A stretch of 64,000 nucleotides of DNA from contig NC_071389.1 of assembly GCF_022682495.2 (NCBI RefSeq), forward strand, positions 107,673,951-107,737,950, given 5' to 3'. Position numbers and translations under genes: made by a program. The DNA is from Desmodus rotundus (taxonomy: Eukaryota; Chordata; Mammalia; Chiroptera; Phyllostomidae). The notes under the pieces were generated by a model, which was not told where the DNA came from, made no database searches, and saw only the letters and a program-made list of their open reading frames with translations. How positions within the stretch are numbered: the first letter of the stretch is position 1; every line of letters begins with the position of its first letter. Shown one piece after another: positions 44,600 through 56,394 of this stretch.

Positions 44600-45050
44600 G
44601 GTATACAAAATACATAGTTTTTCATTGAAATATAATTGCATAAAACATTGTATTAGTTTTAGGTATACAACATATTATATGTATATATTGCAAAATTATC
44701 GCTACAATGAGTTTAGTTAACATCCATCACCACACAGTTACAATTTTTCCTCTTATAATGAGAACTTTTAAGAACTACTCTTAGAAGATACTTTCAAAAA
44801 TACAATGTAGTATTGTTAACTATAGCCACATTTTTGGTACATTATTACATCCAGGACTTATTTAACTTCTAACTGGAAGTTTGTGCCTTTTGACCACCTT
44901 CACCCATTTCGCCCACCTTTCAATCAAGGTTGCCACTTAGCCTCTGGCAACCACCAATCTGTTGTATGTACCAGTTTGTGCTTTTTTTAGATTCCACATG
45001 CAAGTGAGATTACACGGTATTTATCTACATAATTTTTTAATGTACCAAAT
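44600..45050 (-). mobile_element. Old L1 3' end, reverse orientation
   Basis: Contains 'aggtatacaacatattatat', 'catccatcaccacacagtta', 'ctggcaaccaccaatctgtt' and 'agattccacatgcaagtgag', the reverse complement of an old L1 3' UTR. Confidence 0.82.
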
Positions 45051-45129
45051 TTGAACCAGGTTACTGAAGGTTCTGTATGCTCCTTAACATATGTGTATTT
45101 TATACAAATTTATGTATAAATATACATAA

Positions 45130-45850
45130 TACACTCAGATATAACAGCTTTGTTCCATCATTTATAAAAAAATATAAACAATCTAAATATCCATTAAAAA
45201 AATACAAACATACAGTGGAATGTTATGCAGCCATTAAAAAGAGGACAGCCCTGGCCAGGTGGTTAGTTACTTGAAACATCATCCCATACACCATAAGTTT
45301 TGAGTCCCTGGTCAGGGCACACCTAGGTTGCAGGTTCAATCCCTGGTCAGGGCACATTTGAAAGGCAATCGATCAATGTTTCTCTTAGAGAAATGCTTTT
45401 CTCTCTTTCTCTTTTCCTGTCCTCCCTCTCTCAAAGAAATTTTTTTAAAAGGTATCCTTAGGTGAGGATTAAAAATAAAAAGAATAGGACAGATTTCTAT
45501 ATGTGGATGTGGAACAAACTACAAGATATGCAATTTGTTGAGAAACTTTAAAGTTCATTAGGCCTCCCCATGTGTGCACATATGTGTATGTGTGTAAATA
45601 TGTGCTAGAAATAGGGAGAGATTAATATATAAAAATTGCATATAGGCAAAAAATATTTCTGAAGAGATACGTAATAAATTGAAAAGAGTGACTGCCTTTT
45701 GGAGAGAGATAGGGAATAAGGGAGGAGAACAACTATTTCTTATTGTATACCCTATTGTGCTATTTAAATTTTTAACATTTCTAATTATAAAACAAAACAC
45801 GATATTGTTCCTATTTTTCCTAAAGCAAGAATTTTAAATGTTAAAAATAA
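45130..45850 (+). mobile_element. Old L1 3' end with nested Ves SINE
   Basis: ORF2 C-terminal part 'acagtggaatgttatgcagc' precedes the SINE and the 3' UTR part (45483 onward, 'gtataccctattgtgctatt') follows it. Confidence 0.75.
45248..45482 (+). mobile_element. Ves SINE nested in old L1, hairpin-tail type
   Basis: GCCCTGGCCAGGTGGTTAG start, then two copies of the 'ccctggtcagggcac' motif, CT-rich tail and terminal 'atccttaggtgaggat' palindrome before the A-rich end. Short A-rich and 'ggaca' similarity on both flanks. Confidence 0.9.
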
Positions 45851-46019
45851 TTTAAAACTAGCTTAGAAAACCAGGAACGAGTTATTTTTGTTTTTAAAGA
45901 AAAAGTAAGAGAGATACCAAAAGAGACCGCCAAAAGGGAGTTTATGGAAGAGAACTATTATAATGTATATGTTAAATCACTATGATGTATATCTAAAATA
46001 GGACACTGTATGTCAATAA

Positions 46020-46400
46020 TGTCGATAAAGAGCGAATCCAAAAAGGTTACAGGCTATATATTCCATTTATAACACTGTTAAAATGACAAAATTATAGAAA
46101 TGGGGAGCAAATTACTAATTGCCAGTGACTGGGAGGGAAGGCAAGTTACAAAAGGGCAATTTGAGACTGACAGAACTATCTTTAACTGTGTTGGCAGGTA
46201 CACAAACATGCATGTTAAAAACTCCATGGAACCAAATTTACACACATGCACACACACAAGTGCAAATAAACTAGGGAAATCTGAGAAAGTGGATTATATT
46301 AATCAATGTTGGTTGTAATACTGTATTACAGCTATAGAAGATGTTACCACTGGGAAAAACTGGGTGATGGGACAAAAATCTACAAAAGGCCAAAAAATAG
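46020..46400 (+). mobile_element. Old L1 3' UTR fragment
   Basis: 'ggcaagttacaaaagggcaa', 'acacacatgcacacacacaa', 'gaaatctgagaaagtggatt' and 'atgttaccactgggaaaaac' match the order of an old L1 3' end. Confidence 0.75.
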
Positions 46401-46559
46401 GAAGATACTCATTTTATTTGGACAATCATTTTTCTTAGTCATTTCAAATGAACTTTCATGTGAAGAAGTGTTTTACATGTTAAATGAATCTTACCTAGAC
46501 TTACATATTAGTACATCCCTCTTCGAGTATTCCTCATAAAACTGAGTTTTCCTCATAAA

Positions 46560-46720
46560 ACTTATCGAGACCTAATATTAACTTACACATATGTTTGTAT
46601 TCCCTACTAGAAGGTAAACTGCACTAAGGTAGAATTTTGTTTCATTCAGTGTTGTATTCCTATCACCCAGATGAAAGCCTGCCACCTTGCAAGCACAAAA
46701 TTAAATGAGTGAAATGAATG
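46560..46720 (+). mobile_element. L2 3' end fragment
   Basis: 'ccctactagaaggtaaactg' and 'ttgtattcctatcacccaga' resemble the L2 3' terminus, diverged. Confidence 0.5.
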
Positions 46721-46994
46721 ATATTATGAAGTCTTTGTGTATTGTCCAATAAAAATGTTAAAACCTATTAGCAGCTATCCTAATGGCAAATTCCAGCATT
46801 CCTTTGCCTGTGGGCTGATACAAGTTTATGGAAAGAACAGTATAATCCTGACTTAAATAAACACCGTTTTGACACACACACTATACATTCCAAAGTTCGT
46901 ATATGAACTTCAGGTCATCCACTGCTCTCTTCCTCTGGTTGGACAAACAAGCACAGTTCAATAATCAGTAGCTATTTTACTGGTCTTGAAAATA

Positions 46995-47367
46995 TAGTTG
47001 TCCTTCAGTATCCCAAGGGACTGGTTCCTGGACTCCTGTGGATACAAAAATCTGAGGATGTCCAAGTCCCTTATATAAAATATATATAAACCCTATGCAC
47101 ACATCCTCCTATATACTTTGAATCACCTTTAGATGATTTATAGAACTTAATATAATGTAAATGCTACTTAAGTAGTTGTTATACTATATTATTTGAGTAA
47201 TAATAAGAAAAATAGTCTGTACATGTTCACTACAGACACAACCATCATAGGCCTAACTCCATAGTGCATGTCAGCAGCAACATAACATTTTTTTTCAAAT
47301 ATTTGCCATTCCCAGTTGTTTGTGTCTATGGATGTGTGGGATCTGTAGATGAGGAAGGTCAACTGTA
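46995..47367. mobile_element. Tigger/pogo-type non-autonomous element (MER2-like)
   Basis: Flanked by TA. Left end AGTTGTCCTTCAGTATCCC, right end reverse complement AGTTGACCTTCCTCATCTAC. Interior has 'ctggttcctggactcctgtg', 'gtccaagtcccttatataaa' and 'aatagtctgtacatgttcac', typical of this eutherian DNA transposon group. Confidence 0.82.
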
Positions 47368-47380
47368 TACTTTCAAAGAC

Positions 47381-47408
47381 GGGGGGGGGGGGGGGGGGGG
47401 AAGGGGGG
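47381..47408. repeat. Homopolymeric G run
   Basis: Twenty consecutive G, then AA and seven more G. Placed directly after the Tigger-like element. Confidence 0.95.
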
Positions 47409-47464
47409 GTGAGTGAAACGTATAGGTTAATTACAGACAATAATAATATTGAATAACAACAGCA

Positions 47465-47640
47465 ACTAAGACTGATACTTCACCATGTGCCAGGCAATGC
47501 ACTGAAAGGGTCACAAGCAATCCTATCAAGTAAGTGCTATGAAACCTCCATTTTTAAGACAAGAAAAACAGGTTAAAATTTTGCCCAGGATGATAAAGCT
47601 AGTAAGAGAGCCAGGATTCCATCTTAGACAGGTCTTATAC
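47465..47640 (-). mobile_element. MIR SINE, reverse orientation
   Basis: 'accatgtgccaggcaatgca', 'gacaagaaaaacaggttaa' and 'gatgataaagctagtaagag' follow the MIR reverse complement. Confidence 0.75.
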
Positions 47641-47942
47641 CAAAGCTGCAACTACTAACTAAATTAGTAGAAATGAAAACTAGATTTATTTTGATAAATC
47701 TACTGAGTTTCAAATAAAGTAATATACATAAAATACAAATAATGGTAAAATAAGTACTTCAACTGCTAAAAATTGAACACCTTAAGATTAAAATTTTAGC
47801 TAGCGGGAAATATAATTACATCATTAAAATAAGAATCAATAATTTAAGTAAACCCAAATAAATCCATATTTAAGCCTTAGAAGATCCCAAGCCCTAAAGA
47901 AATATTAAATGTCAAAAACTCAAAGGCTTTTCTAAAAAAAAA

Positions 47943-48138
47943 AAATTTTTAATATGTTTATTGATTTGAGAGAGAGAGAGAGAGAGAGAAAGAAAGAGAA
48001 ACATCGATACAGAAAAACACTGATTGGTGGCCTCCCATACACGCCCAACAGGGGATTGAACCTGCAACCTACATATGTGCCCTGGCCAGGAATCAACGCT
48101 CAGCCTTTTGACGTGTGGAATAATGCTCCAACAAAGCC
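47943..48138 (-). mobile_element. Ves SINE, reverse, 5'-end decayed
   Basis: 'ttattgatttgagagagaga', 'gaaacatcgatacagaaaaa', 'caggggattgaacctgcaac' and 'gtgccctggccaggaatcaa' are the Ves reverse complement. The last bases of the SINE head (expected ccagggc) are missing. Confidence 0.88.
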
Positions 48139-48599
48139 AAAAAAAAATAAAAAAGGAACTGTTATTTCCCAAACAACAATCTTGAATGCCTGAACACTTC
48201 CAGGTCAAGAGTAAGAAAATATACTCCGTATATACAAAAAGTGAGCAACAAATGAAAGTATGGTTCCTTCCAAAGACTGAAACATCATTTAACTAAATGT
48301 GCTAAGAAAAGGCCTTTGTGCTTCGGTTTTCCAATGCTTGAAAAATAAGGATAAAATTTTCTCTTGCATTTACCTCTAAAGTTTTAAGAGGATCTGAAAC
48401 ACAAAACCATTCTGCAAATGTGAAGTACTAAAGTAAGGATCAAAAACTCAAATACCTAGAGGAGCCAGGCATGTAGTCATCTAGTAAGGAAGTAAAGCAA
48501 AATGGAGTCTTGCCCCACCAACAGGCCTTACTCAAATACAAGTTAAGAGTTGCCTTTCAAGGGCAGCCAAAAATCTGTATCTCTGATTTTTGAAATACT
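48139..48599. other. PAN3 intron 1, unclassified
   Basis: No recognised repeat or exon. Confidence 0.4.
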
Positions 48600-49350
48600 A
48601 TCAATTAAGTAAACTATAATCCACACACATGTAAATTAAAAACACAAAATTATACAATAAATTTTAGCCACCAAAATGGTTAAAATTATAACATGGTCAA
48701 TACCAAGTGTTGGGGAGAATGTGGAGCAACTAGAAGTCTCACACAACTGCTGGAGGTAATGGAAACATGGCATAATCACTTCAGAAAACTGTTTGACAGC
48801 ATCTAATAAAGTTGAACATATGCATAGTTAGTACACCCTGTATATATCAAGCAATTCCACTCCTAGGTGATCCAAAAGAAATGCACAGATTTGTTCACCC
48901 AAAAACACACTCAAGAAAAATTCAAAACAAGTGTTCTTAAGAGACAAAAACTGGAAACATTCCACTGTCCCCCAACAACAAAATGAGGAAACAAAATGTG
49001 GTACATTCATATAGTAACACTATACAGGAATGAGATTATAGAGGCTATTCCTATGTAACATGAATCTCACAAATATGCTGAAAAGAAAAAAGCCCACAAA
49101 ACAGTACAACTATATGATTCCATTCTTATAGTTTTTTAAAAGTACAAAAAAATTAAAAACTGAATCTGTTGTTAGAAATCAGTAGTTATCTTTGGGAAAG
49201 GGTAGTGACTGGGATGGAACAAGAACAGGATTTATGAGGGTACTGGTTATGTCCTACTTTTGAAATCTGAATGCTAGTTACATGTTCTTACAAGAACTTA
49301 AGATTTGTATGCTTTCCCCAAGCTATGTGTACTTCAATAAAAACTTTCAA
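48600..49350 (+). mobile_element. Old L1-related 3' end
   Basis: 'accaagtgttggggagaatg', 'agcaattccactcctaggtg', 'aaatgtggtacattcatata' and 'ctatatgattccattcttat' are degenerate ORF2/3' UTR blocks of an old L1 family. Confidence 0.78.
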
Positions 49351-49566
49351 AGCAAAATATACACACAGAAGATTCCCAAACTATTTCTGTAGGCAGACCC
49401 AGCTAATGAGAATAGATCAGTCTATGATGTCTCAGCTACAGAAATACTGTACAATCTTACATTTAAAGAAGAGCAAAGAAAAAACAAAAGCAAAGTAAAA
49501 TTGTCTCATGCTACATGATCAGGTCAGCAACTATTCTAATAACAATATCTCTTAAATGTTTTAATT

Positions 49567-52500
49567 GCCTAATACCTTTTTTTAAAATTTTTCCTTTTCT
49601 GTATATTTGTTCATCTTACTCCCCTTCACCTTTTTCATCTACCCCCGTCCCCTCCTCCTCTCTGACAACCATCAGCTTGTTTTGTTTCTATGAGTCTATT
49701 TTTGTCATTTGTTCATTTGTTTTGTTTTTCTAGATTCCACATATAAGTGAAGTCATACAGTATTTGTCTTTTTCTGTTTAACTTATTTCACTTAGAATAC
49801 CCTCGAGGTCCATCCACGTTGTCAACAGATGGCAAGATCTTCTTTTTTATTGCTGAGTAATATGCTATTGTATATATTTACCACTTATTCTTTATCCATT
49901 CACCTATCAATAGACACCTAGGTTCCTTCTATAACTTGGCTATGGTAAACAATGCTGCAATGAACACAGAGTTACACAGATCTTTATGAAATAGTGTTTT
50001 CATTTTCTTCAGATATATAACTAAGTGGAATTTCTGGGTTGTATGGTAATTCTATTTTTAATTTTCTGAAAAACATCCATACTGTTTTCCCTAATGGCTG
50101 CACCACTTTACATACTCACCAGTAGGATACATCCTTGCACACATACAGTTTTTTGGATTTTTTGATAATAGCCATTCTAGCAGATGGGAGGTGGTAACTC
50201 ACTGTGGCTTTCATTTGCAGTTCCCTGATGATTAGTGATGTTGAGCATCTTTTCATACCTGTTCACCATCTGCATGTCTTCTTTGAAGAAATGTCTATTC
50301 ATGTATTCTGCCCATTTTTAAATTGGATTGTTTGTATTTTCTGATGTTGAGTTTTCTGATGTTGTATTTTCTGATATACAAGTTTTTCATAGATTTTGGC
50401 TAATAACCCTTACTGGATATATCATTTTCAAGTATATTCTCCTATTCAGTAGGCTTTTTGTTTTGTTGATGGGTTCTTTCACTGTGCAGAAACTTTTTAG
50501 TTTGATATAGTCCCATCTGTTTAGTTTTGCTTTTGTTTCCTTTACTTGAGGACACTTATCCAGAAAGATATTGTAAAAACGGATGACAAGGAGTTTCCTA
50601 CCGCTTTCCTTTCAGGAGTCTTAATAGTTTCAGGTCTTACATTTAACTATTTAATCCATTTTGAGTTTCTTTTCGTATATGGTGTTAAGAGAGTGGTATA
50701 CTTCCATTTTTGAATGTACAGTACCTCTGCTGGTTTTCCTAACACCATTAGTTGGAGACTGTCATTTCTCTACTTTATAATTTTGTTTCCTTTATCACAG
50801 ACCATATATACAAGGTTTACTTCTGGGCTCTCTATTCTGTTCCAATGATCTATATGTCTGTTTTTATGCCAGTACCATGCTTCTTTTGATTACTACAGCT
50901 CTATAATATAGTTTGAAATCAGAGAGGGTCTATTTTAAGTTTTGCTACCCTAGCTTTCTTTTCATTTTAATCTGCATGGAATATTTTTTCCATCCCTTCA
51001 CTTTCTGTGTGTATGTTTCCATCTGAAATTAGTCTCTTACAGGCAGCAAATAGATGGGGTCTAATTTTTTTCTTCATTTATTCACCCTATGTCTTTCGAT
51101 TGGAGCATTTAGTCCATTTACATTTAAAGTAATTATCGACAGGTATGTACTTACTGCCATTTTGTTCATTGCTTTTTGGTTCTCTGTTCCTTTCTTCTTT
51201 CCATTTGGTTTGATTGCTTTTTCTTTAGTGTTTTGTTTGGGTTACTTTCTCTTTATTTTTGGTGCATTTTTGTAGGTTTTTGGTTACTATAAAGTTCATA
51301 TATTTCCATCTATAGCTACAGCAGTCTATTTTAAGGTGACAGGCATTTAAGTTCAAACACATTCTAAAAGCTCTATACTTTTACTTCCCCCTCTACACTT
51401 TGACATCAAATTTTAGATCTTTTAGTTTGTGTATCTCTTATCTATTGTTGTTATAATTTAATCTTCACACTAAATTTTGGAGTAGCTGATTCAGTGTTAA
51501 AGACCTGTGAGGTTTTTTTCTTTCATGATTTTATTTCTGGTTATGGCCTTTTCTGCTTAAAGACGACACTCTTAACTTCTTATAAAACCAGTTTAGTGAT
51601 AATGGACTCTTTTAGTCTTGTCTGCCAAAATCTTCATCTTTCCTTCAATTCTGAATAAATACCTTGCTGGGTAGAGTACTGTGGGTTGTAGGTTCCTTTC
51701 TTTAAGCACTTTAAATATTTTCTGCCACTCCTTTCTGGCCTATACAGTTTCTGCCGAGACATCAGCTATTAGCTTCATGGGGGTTTAGGGGAGGAGGGAG
51801 TTCCTTTGTATGTGACTTGTTGTTTTCCTCTTGTGCCTTCAAGATTATCTCTAATTCCTTAACTTTTGCCATTTTAATTATAATATGTCTTCATATGGGC
51901 CTCTTTGGTTTCATCTTGTTTGGAACTGTGCTTCCTGGAAACTAGAGGTCTGTTTCCTTCCTTGTTAAAGTTCTAAGTTTTTCTATTCCACACTCAAGTT
52001 TGGTAAGCATATTTGTAACTGTTTATTTGAATTCTTCGTCACATAAATTACTAACCTGTATTTCATTAGGGCTTTTTTTCTGTTCCTTCATTTGGAGTAT
52101 AGTTCTCTGCCTTCTCATTTTGTTTGACTTTCTGCATTTGTTCCTATGAATTAGATGAAATAACTACTTCTCCCAATCTTAAAAAAATGTTTTGTACAGA
52201 AGTGGCCTCTGTGTGCCAGGTGGCTTTAGCAGGCTGGTTGGAGTAGGGGCGGGCAAAAGTGACACCTGGCCAGAAGAAATGTGTCAGGGCAGGGCATCCT
52301 GATGTGTGTGCACATGTGGTAGCTCCCTGTTCTGCCTATCCGTGGCCAAAATGAGGTCTGGGCAGGGAAGACTGGTGTCCAGACACTTCAGCATCCTGCT
52401 GATTTGAGTGAGGCAGGTTGGTACACAGTATCCTATTTGATCTGATGGATCAAGCTCCAAGCAGGAGGGCCCTACATACACTCTCTACAGCATCCTGTTG

Positions 52501-52830
52501 TTCTTGTGGGAGTTAGCTCCAGGAGTGGCCAGGAAGGCACTACTACAGCCTTGCAGGTCAGCCAGTATACCGGGATACCAATGGCACTCACTGGCTTCTC
52601 CAATCCTGGAAAGTTCCCTCAGATTCCAGAGAGCTCTCACAGTTCCCCCATCTTCTCCATGCGATCTCAGTAGCTAGCTCTCATTTGGTGTGCAGAAGCT
52701 ATAGAAACTCTTCAGCTGGTCCTCAGTTGTGTCTCAGGAAAATCTATTCTATATACAGATATATATTCAGGGTGTCATGGGAGAGGGTTGAGCTCAACAT
52801 CCTTCTAAGCTGCCATCTTAGACCTTCCTC
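49567..52830 (-). mobile_element. Long old L1, reverse orientation, internally shortened
   Basis: From left to right it reads as the reverse complement of an old L1. The 3' UTR lies at about 49570-49760. ORF2 C-terminus to endonuclease lies at about 49790-51290 ('cttttcatacctgttcacca', 'gagcatttagtccatttaca'). Regions upstream of ORF2 lie at about 51290-52800 ('ctttcttcaattctgaataa' type blocks and 'ttgttgttttcctcttgtgc'). It ends with CTGCCATCTTAG near 52820, the likely 5' terminus. The 1.5-kb ORF2 part is far below the usual 3.8 kb. This is the one long L1 lying in the sense orientation of PAN3. Confidence 0.85.
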
Positions 52831-54640
52831 CTATTACCTCATACATTTATTTAACGAATCAAGCCTGTCTCAAAAGATAGTATGAGAATACATTAAAGGT
52901 AGGAAGTAGACTGAAATATAATCAAATTAATTGTAAAAACTCAAAGCAGCCATTAAATCACCAACACAATCCTCTTCCCTGATTCCTGAGCAACTTTACT
53001 TGCCATTCACTAGTATGAAGCAATTTTATCTCATCCATAAGGGGTCACAACCTAGGTACTACTGAGAGTTACCAAAAACAATGCACAGCAGAAAAGAGGA
53101 GCCTCAGGCTTCACCTAGTCCAGTTAAAGCAAGCCTACCCAATCCAAATCCGTAACTCAGCTATTTAATCAAATAACTGTTACGTGACTCAATATCACTT
53201 TTAAAATGCCTTCTTAGCATTAATTGCCTGTCCTCTCAAGACCCTATAGCCAAGGCAATTATGTCCTTTTTCTTTTGAGATATTAAATGATCCCCACCTT
53301 TGAACCATAGCTAGTATTTTTCCTCTACCTCCCATCTTCACCTAGCTATCTTTCATGTCTCAAACCTACTATTTCTTTATATTAGAAAATCCTAGAAAAA
53401 TCACAGACCAGCATTTTTGAAAGTGCCTCTTTCTGTAGGTAACAAAACTACTGTTCAGTTTCATTGCTTACTAATTAAACATTACTCTTCAATTAATTTG
53501 AGCCATAACTCACACATCCAGCAAAAATCTATCCTGAAAATGCAAAGCTGCTTCTCAAAAGTGAATTAAATTCCACCAATAAAGCAATTATTTCTTACAA
53601 AACATTTTAAGTTACAAATTAATCGTCTTGGCATATCAGCCTCACCAACTATATCTGCATTAAAGCCAATCCCATCCCAGCAAAAGAAACACAATCTTTA
53701 AAACACACACACACACACACACACACACAAATTTCTGAGAAAACACTTAATAATCCTTATAGAGCAAATAAATGCTACACCATCAAGTTCACTTGTAGGT
53801 TTTTTTTAAAGAAGACAAAATTTTTCTGACATGCAAGTTAACCTATCAAATTATTTTAAGATATAAAAACATTTTAGAATTCCCCAAATATAGCATTTTC
53901 CCATTTGGTTTAGAAATGCTCAGTTTATTCAGAAACAAAAAAAGGAGTATCTTGACACCTGCTCTCCTTTTTCCTAAAGGGCAACAGTCTGTAAAATAGA
54001 TCACACTTTAAACACTTATTATAACTGTAAACTCTACTAATAAACAAATAAAAAGTTCTAAGCTAATAAAAAATAACAAATGATTATACAAAATACAAAG
54101 CCCAAAATGTCTGAACTCAGTGCTAAGTTGCACACACACAAATATTCCCTGCACCTGCCACGCTTTCAAGGCTCCACACGACAGTTTGCTGGGTACGAAG
54201 TTGTAGAGGACACGATCCCCCTACTGCCACCGAGCAAACTTACTCCAGCTTTGAAGAAAACTACGTTAAAAATGCAAATCTTGTGAAACTCCTACTCTAG
54301 ACTCCCGACTAAACCTAAGCACACTATAAAAGCTGTTCGTTCACTCCTAATCCTTCGAAAGCATTTCCTGCCTGGAAACTTTTCTCCCATAAGCCTTAGA
54401 CAAACTTTTCCGTTCTTTCAACCTACTCCAGGAAGCCTTAAAGCCCGCCCCTCACCTCCCGCCCCCCTACCCACACACATCCACTAGGGAACCTCAACAC
54501 CCGGCAGACACCACTCCACACGGGCACGCAAAACACATGTGCCTGCAAACCCAGCCCCTTTCCACACCCCCCGGAAACGACACCCCCTTTCTCACACACC
54601 GCACGCCACAACCCATCCCCCTTCCTCCCCGCCCCCACTC
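52831..54640. other. PAN3 intron 1, 5' part next to exon 1
   Basis: A (CA)n tract lies at 53703-53728. From about 54300 the GC content rises toward the CpG island. No repeat is recognised, which is usual near a promoter. Confidence 0.5.
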
Positions 54641-54899
54641 ACACCACCCTAGTCCACCCACCCACGTTCCCGGGAACCCAGCCTCCCCTCACTCCCCGGC
54701 TCGACCAAGGCCGTGGGGAGGGAAAGCAAGAAGGAAGGAGGAATCAGGACTGGCCTAGGCCTCTCAGACCGCCAAGGGAGGCGAGGGGGAGAACCCGCAG
54801 GCCAGGCTCGGCTGCAGGGCCTCATCCGGCCCCCTCCGGCCCTAGGCCTTCCGTTCGCTGCCACCCTGAGGCCGCCCTCCCAGCCCGGACCGTACTCAC

Positions 54900-55332
54900 T
54901 TGCCAGCCGCGGTCCATCGAGTATCCCGCCGCTGCCTCCTCCACCAGGTGCGGCTCCTGTCCCGGGGGCCCCCAGGTCCGGCTTCTTGGGCCCCGGGGGC
55001 GGCCCGGTTCCCCCACCCGGGACCGCTCCGGGCGGAAAGCCGGCCACCGGCGCGCCTGCCAGAGCTAGGGGGACGCTGTTGCTATGGAGGCCGAGGCCCG
55101 GGGCCGCTCCGGCCGCCGGGTCCTCATGCAGGAACTGACACTCCTCCCCGTAGAAGCAAGTCTTATCCTTAGCGTAGTAACGGCAATACTTCAGCTTTAC
55201 TCCAGGCGCCGCACCTCCGGGGACACCTCCGACCCCCGGCGGAGCCACCACCGCCACGGCCGCCGCCAGAGAAGAGGAGGAGGAAGAGGAGGCGGCGGCT
55301 GAGGGGGGCGGGAGGCCGCCGCCACTGTTCAT
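54900..55332 (-). CDS. PAN3: PAN3 coding exon 1 (N-terminus with CCCH zinc finger)
   Basis: PAN3 is the adaptor subunit of the cytoplasmic PAN2-PAN3 deadenylase, which trims long poly(A) tails; PAN2 is the nuclease. The exon starts at ATG 55332-55330 in good context (gttgccATGA) and encodes 144 codons plus one base, ending at donor gtgagtac (54899). The N-terminus MNSGGGLPPPSAAASS matches vertebrate PAN3. A C-x8-C-x5-C-x3-H zinc finger uses Cys50, Cys59, Cys65 and His69; in yeast this type of PAN3 finger helps bind poly(A). The rest is Pro/Gly/Ala-rich and disordered. The reading frame is also open for 182 codons upstream, but only this ATG fits the conserved protein. Joined with exons 2-5 the frame is intact. 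Confidence 0.96.
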
Positions 55333-55682
55333 GGCAACGCCGCAGCCCAGTCTTCCGCTGCTACCGGAGGAGACGCCGCCGCTGCCACCATAGACTGGGG
55401 AGGGAAGGAGGACGCTGCCGGTGCCGGATAAAAACCTGGGCGGGTGGGTCTGTCCCGCTGAGGGAGCCCGAGCCGCCTGGGGAGTGGGGGGAGGGGAGAG
55501 GGGAGGGAGGACGGGGTAGGAAGGCGCGGAGGGGAGGGGGAGAGTTGGGATTCTCTCACTCACTCTCTCGTTCTCTTTTCTTAAAGGGGCCGCGCGGGAC
55601 GACGGGGTGGGCGCGCAGGCCCCGACAGGGACCTCGAGGGGACGGGCTGGGAGAGGGAAAGCGGCAGCCGCGAGGAGGTGGA

Positions 55683-55693
55683 GATGGCGGAAG
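55683..55693. promoter_or_regulatory. YY1/ETS-like composite motif in PAN3 promoter
   Basis: GATGGCGGAAG combines a YY1 core (ATGGC) with an ETS core (GGAA), common in TATA-less housekeeping promoters. Function is inferred from the motif and location only. Confidence 0.5.
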
Positions 55694-55794
55694 GTCCGGT
55701 TTATTTTTAAATTCTGCCTCCACTCGCGGTCTTGCGCTTCGCTTGCTCCGAGTTGTTTATTCCATTTTCCTCTTCCTGAGACGGCCGTCTGCGC

Positions 55795-55806
55795 TGCGCA
55801 GGCGCG
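55795..55806. promoter_or_regulatory. NRF1-type binding site
   Basis: TGCGCAGGCGCG matches the palindromic NRF1 consensus with one mismatch and lies about 460 bp upstream of the PAN3 ATG. Confidence 0.6.
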
Positions 55807-55950
55807 CCGAGGCGCGGGGGCTTGTGGGTAGCGGGAGCACGGGAGGTAACCTCGCTTGGCGTCTGGCCCGTGGGGCATCCGCGAGCTGCGGTTGGTTGTG
55901 CAGTTGGTCCGCGGTGGCGTTCCCAGACGCTGATCCGGTGGTGAGGTTCT

Positions 55951-56394
55951 TACGAGACAAATACCTTCTCTTTCTGTACAACCTGTTACTTATGAGGCTA
56001 AGTGTCATATTTTGATGAAAAGGACAAAAGTAACGAAATGCAAACGGTCATTTTGAGGCGCTGCTCCTGGGGACGAAGCCCAAGACTCTGCTCTTACGTG
56101 AAGAAGTTTCATCCAGTTTGCCACACTTCCTATATTTTCATCACCCTGCTTTTTCCCTTTCCCGGTGAAGGTGATGACAACTACAGGGCTGATTAAATTC
56201 TGGGCGTTTTACTTTTTTTTTTTTTTTTAAGTGTTGATTTAGACAAATCCCCTGCTCAGTGCAGCACCTGTGTTCTCTTGATTTATGTTACTGAAAGGCG
56301 GAAAATAAGATGCCACCTGGGAGCACTGCTTAGGCAGCACCAGATGATTTCATTTATAAATGTATTAGGATGCTTTTCTCAGCCTAGCCTTGAT
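55951..56394. other. Upstream flank of PAN3, unclassified
   Basis: GC content falls to background. T-run at 56212-56228. No exon recognised. Confidence 0.45.

Larger units (their letters stand above)
54640..55950. promoter_or_regulatory. PAN3: CpG-island promoter of PAN3
   Basis: GC-rich, CpG-dense block spanning coding exon 1 and its upstream region, in sharp contrast to the AT-rich surroundings. It has no TATA box near the expected start. It contains G-rich Sp1-like tracts (about 55480-55540), an NRF1-type site and a GATGGCGGAAG motif. Transcription starts are therefore probably dispersed upstream of 55332. Human PAN3 has a head-to-head antisense transcript, so activity toward the right is possible but not shown here. 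Confidence 0.85.

Noticed and set aside
54537..54758. Small Pro-rich plus-strand frames near the CpG island
   Set aside because: GC-rich composition with few stops; no conserved family and no splice or start support. Antisense non-coding transcription remains possible.
54649..55878. A 409-codon minus-strand open frame starting MPHGPD
   Set aside because: It contains PAN3 exon 1 but runs through promoter DNA and past the splice donor into intron 1. The conserved protein starts at the ATG at 55332 and ends at the donor at 54899.
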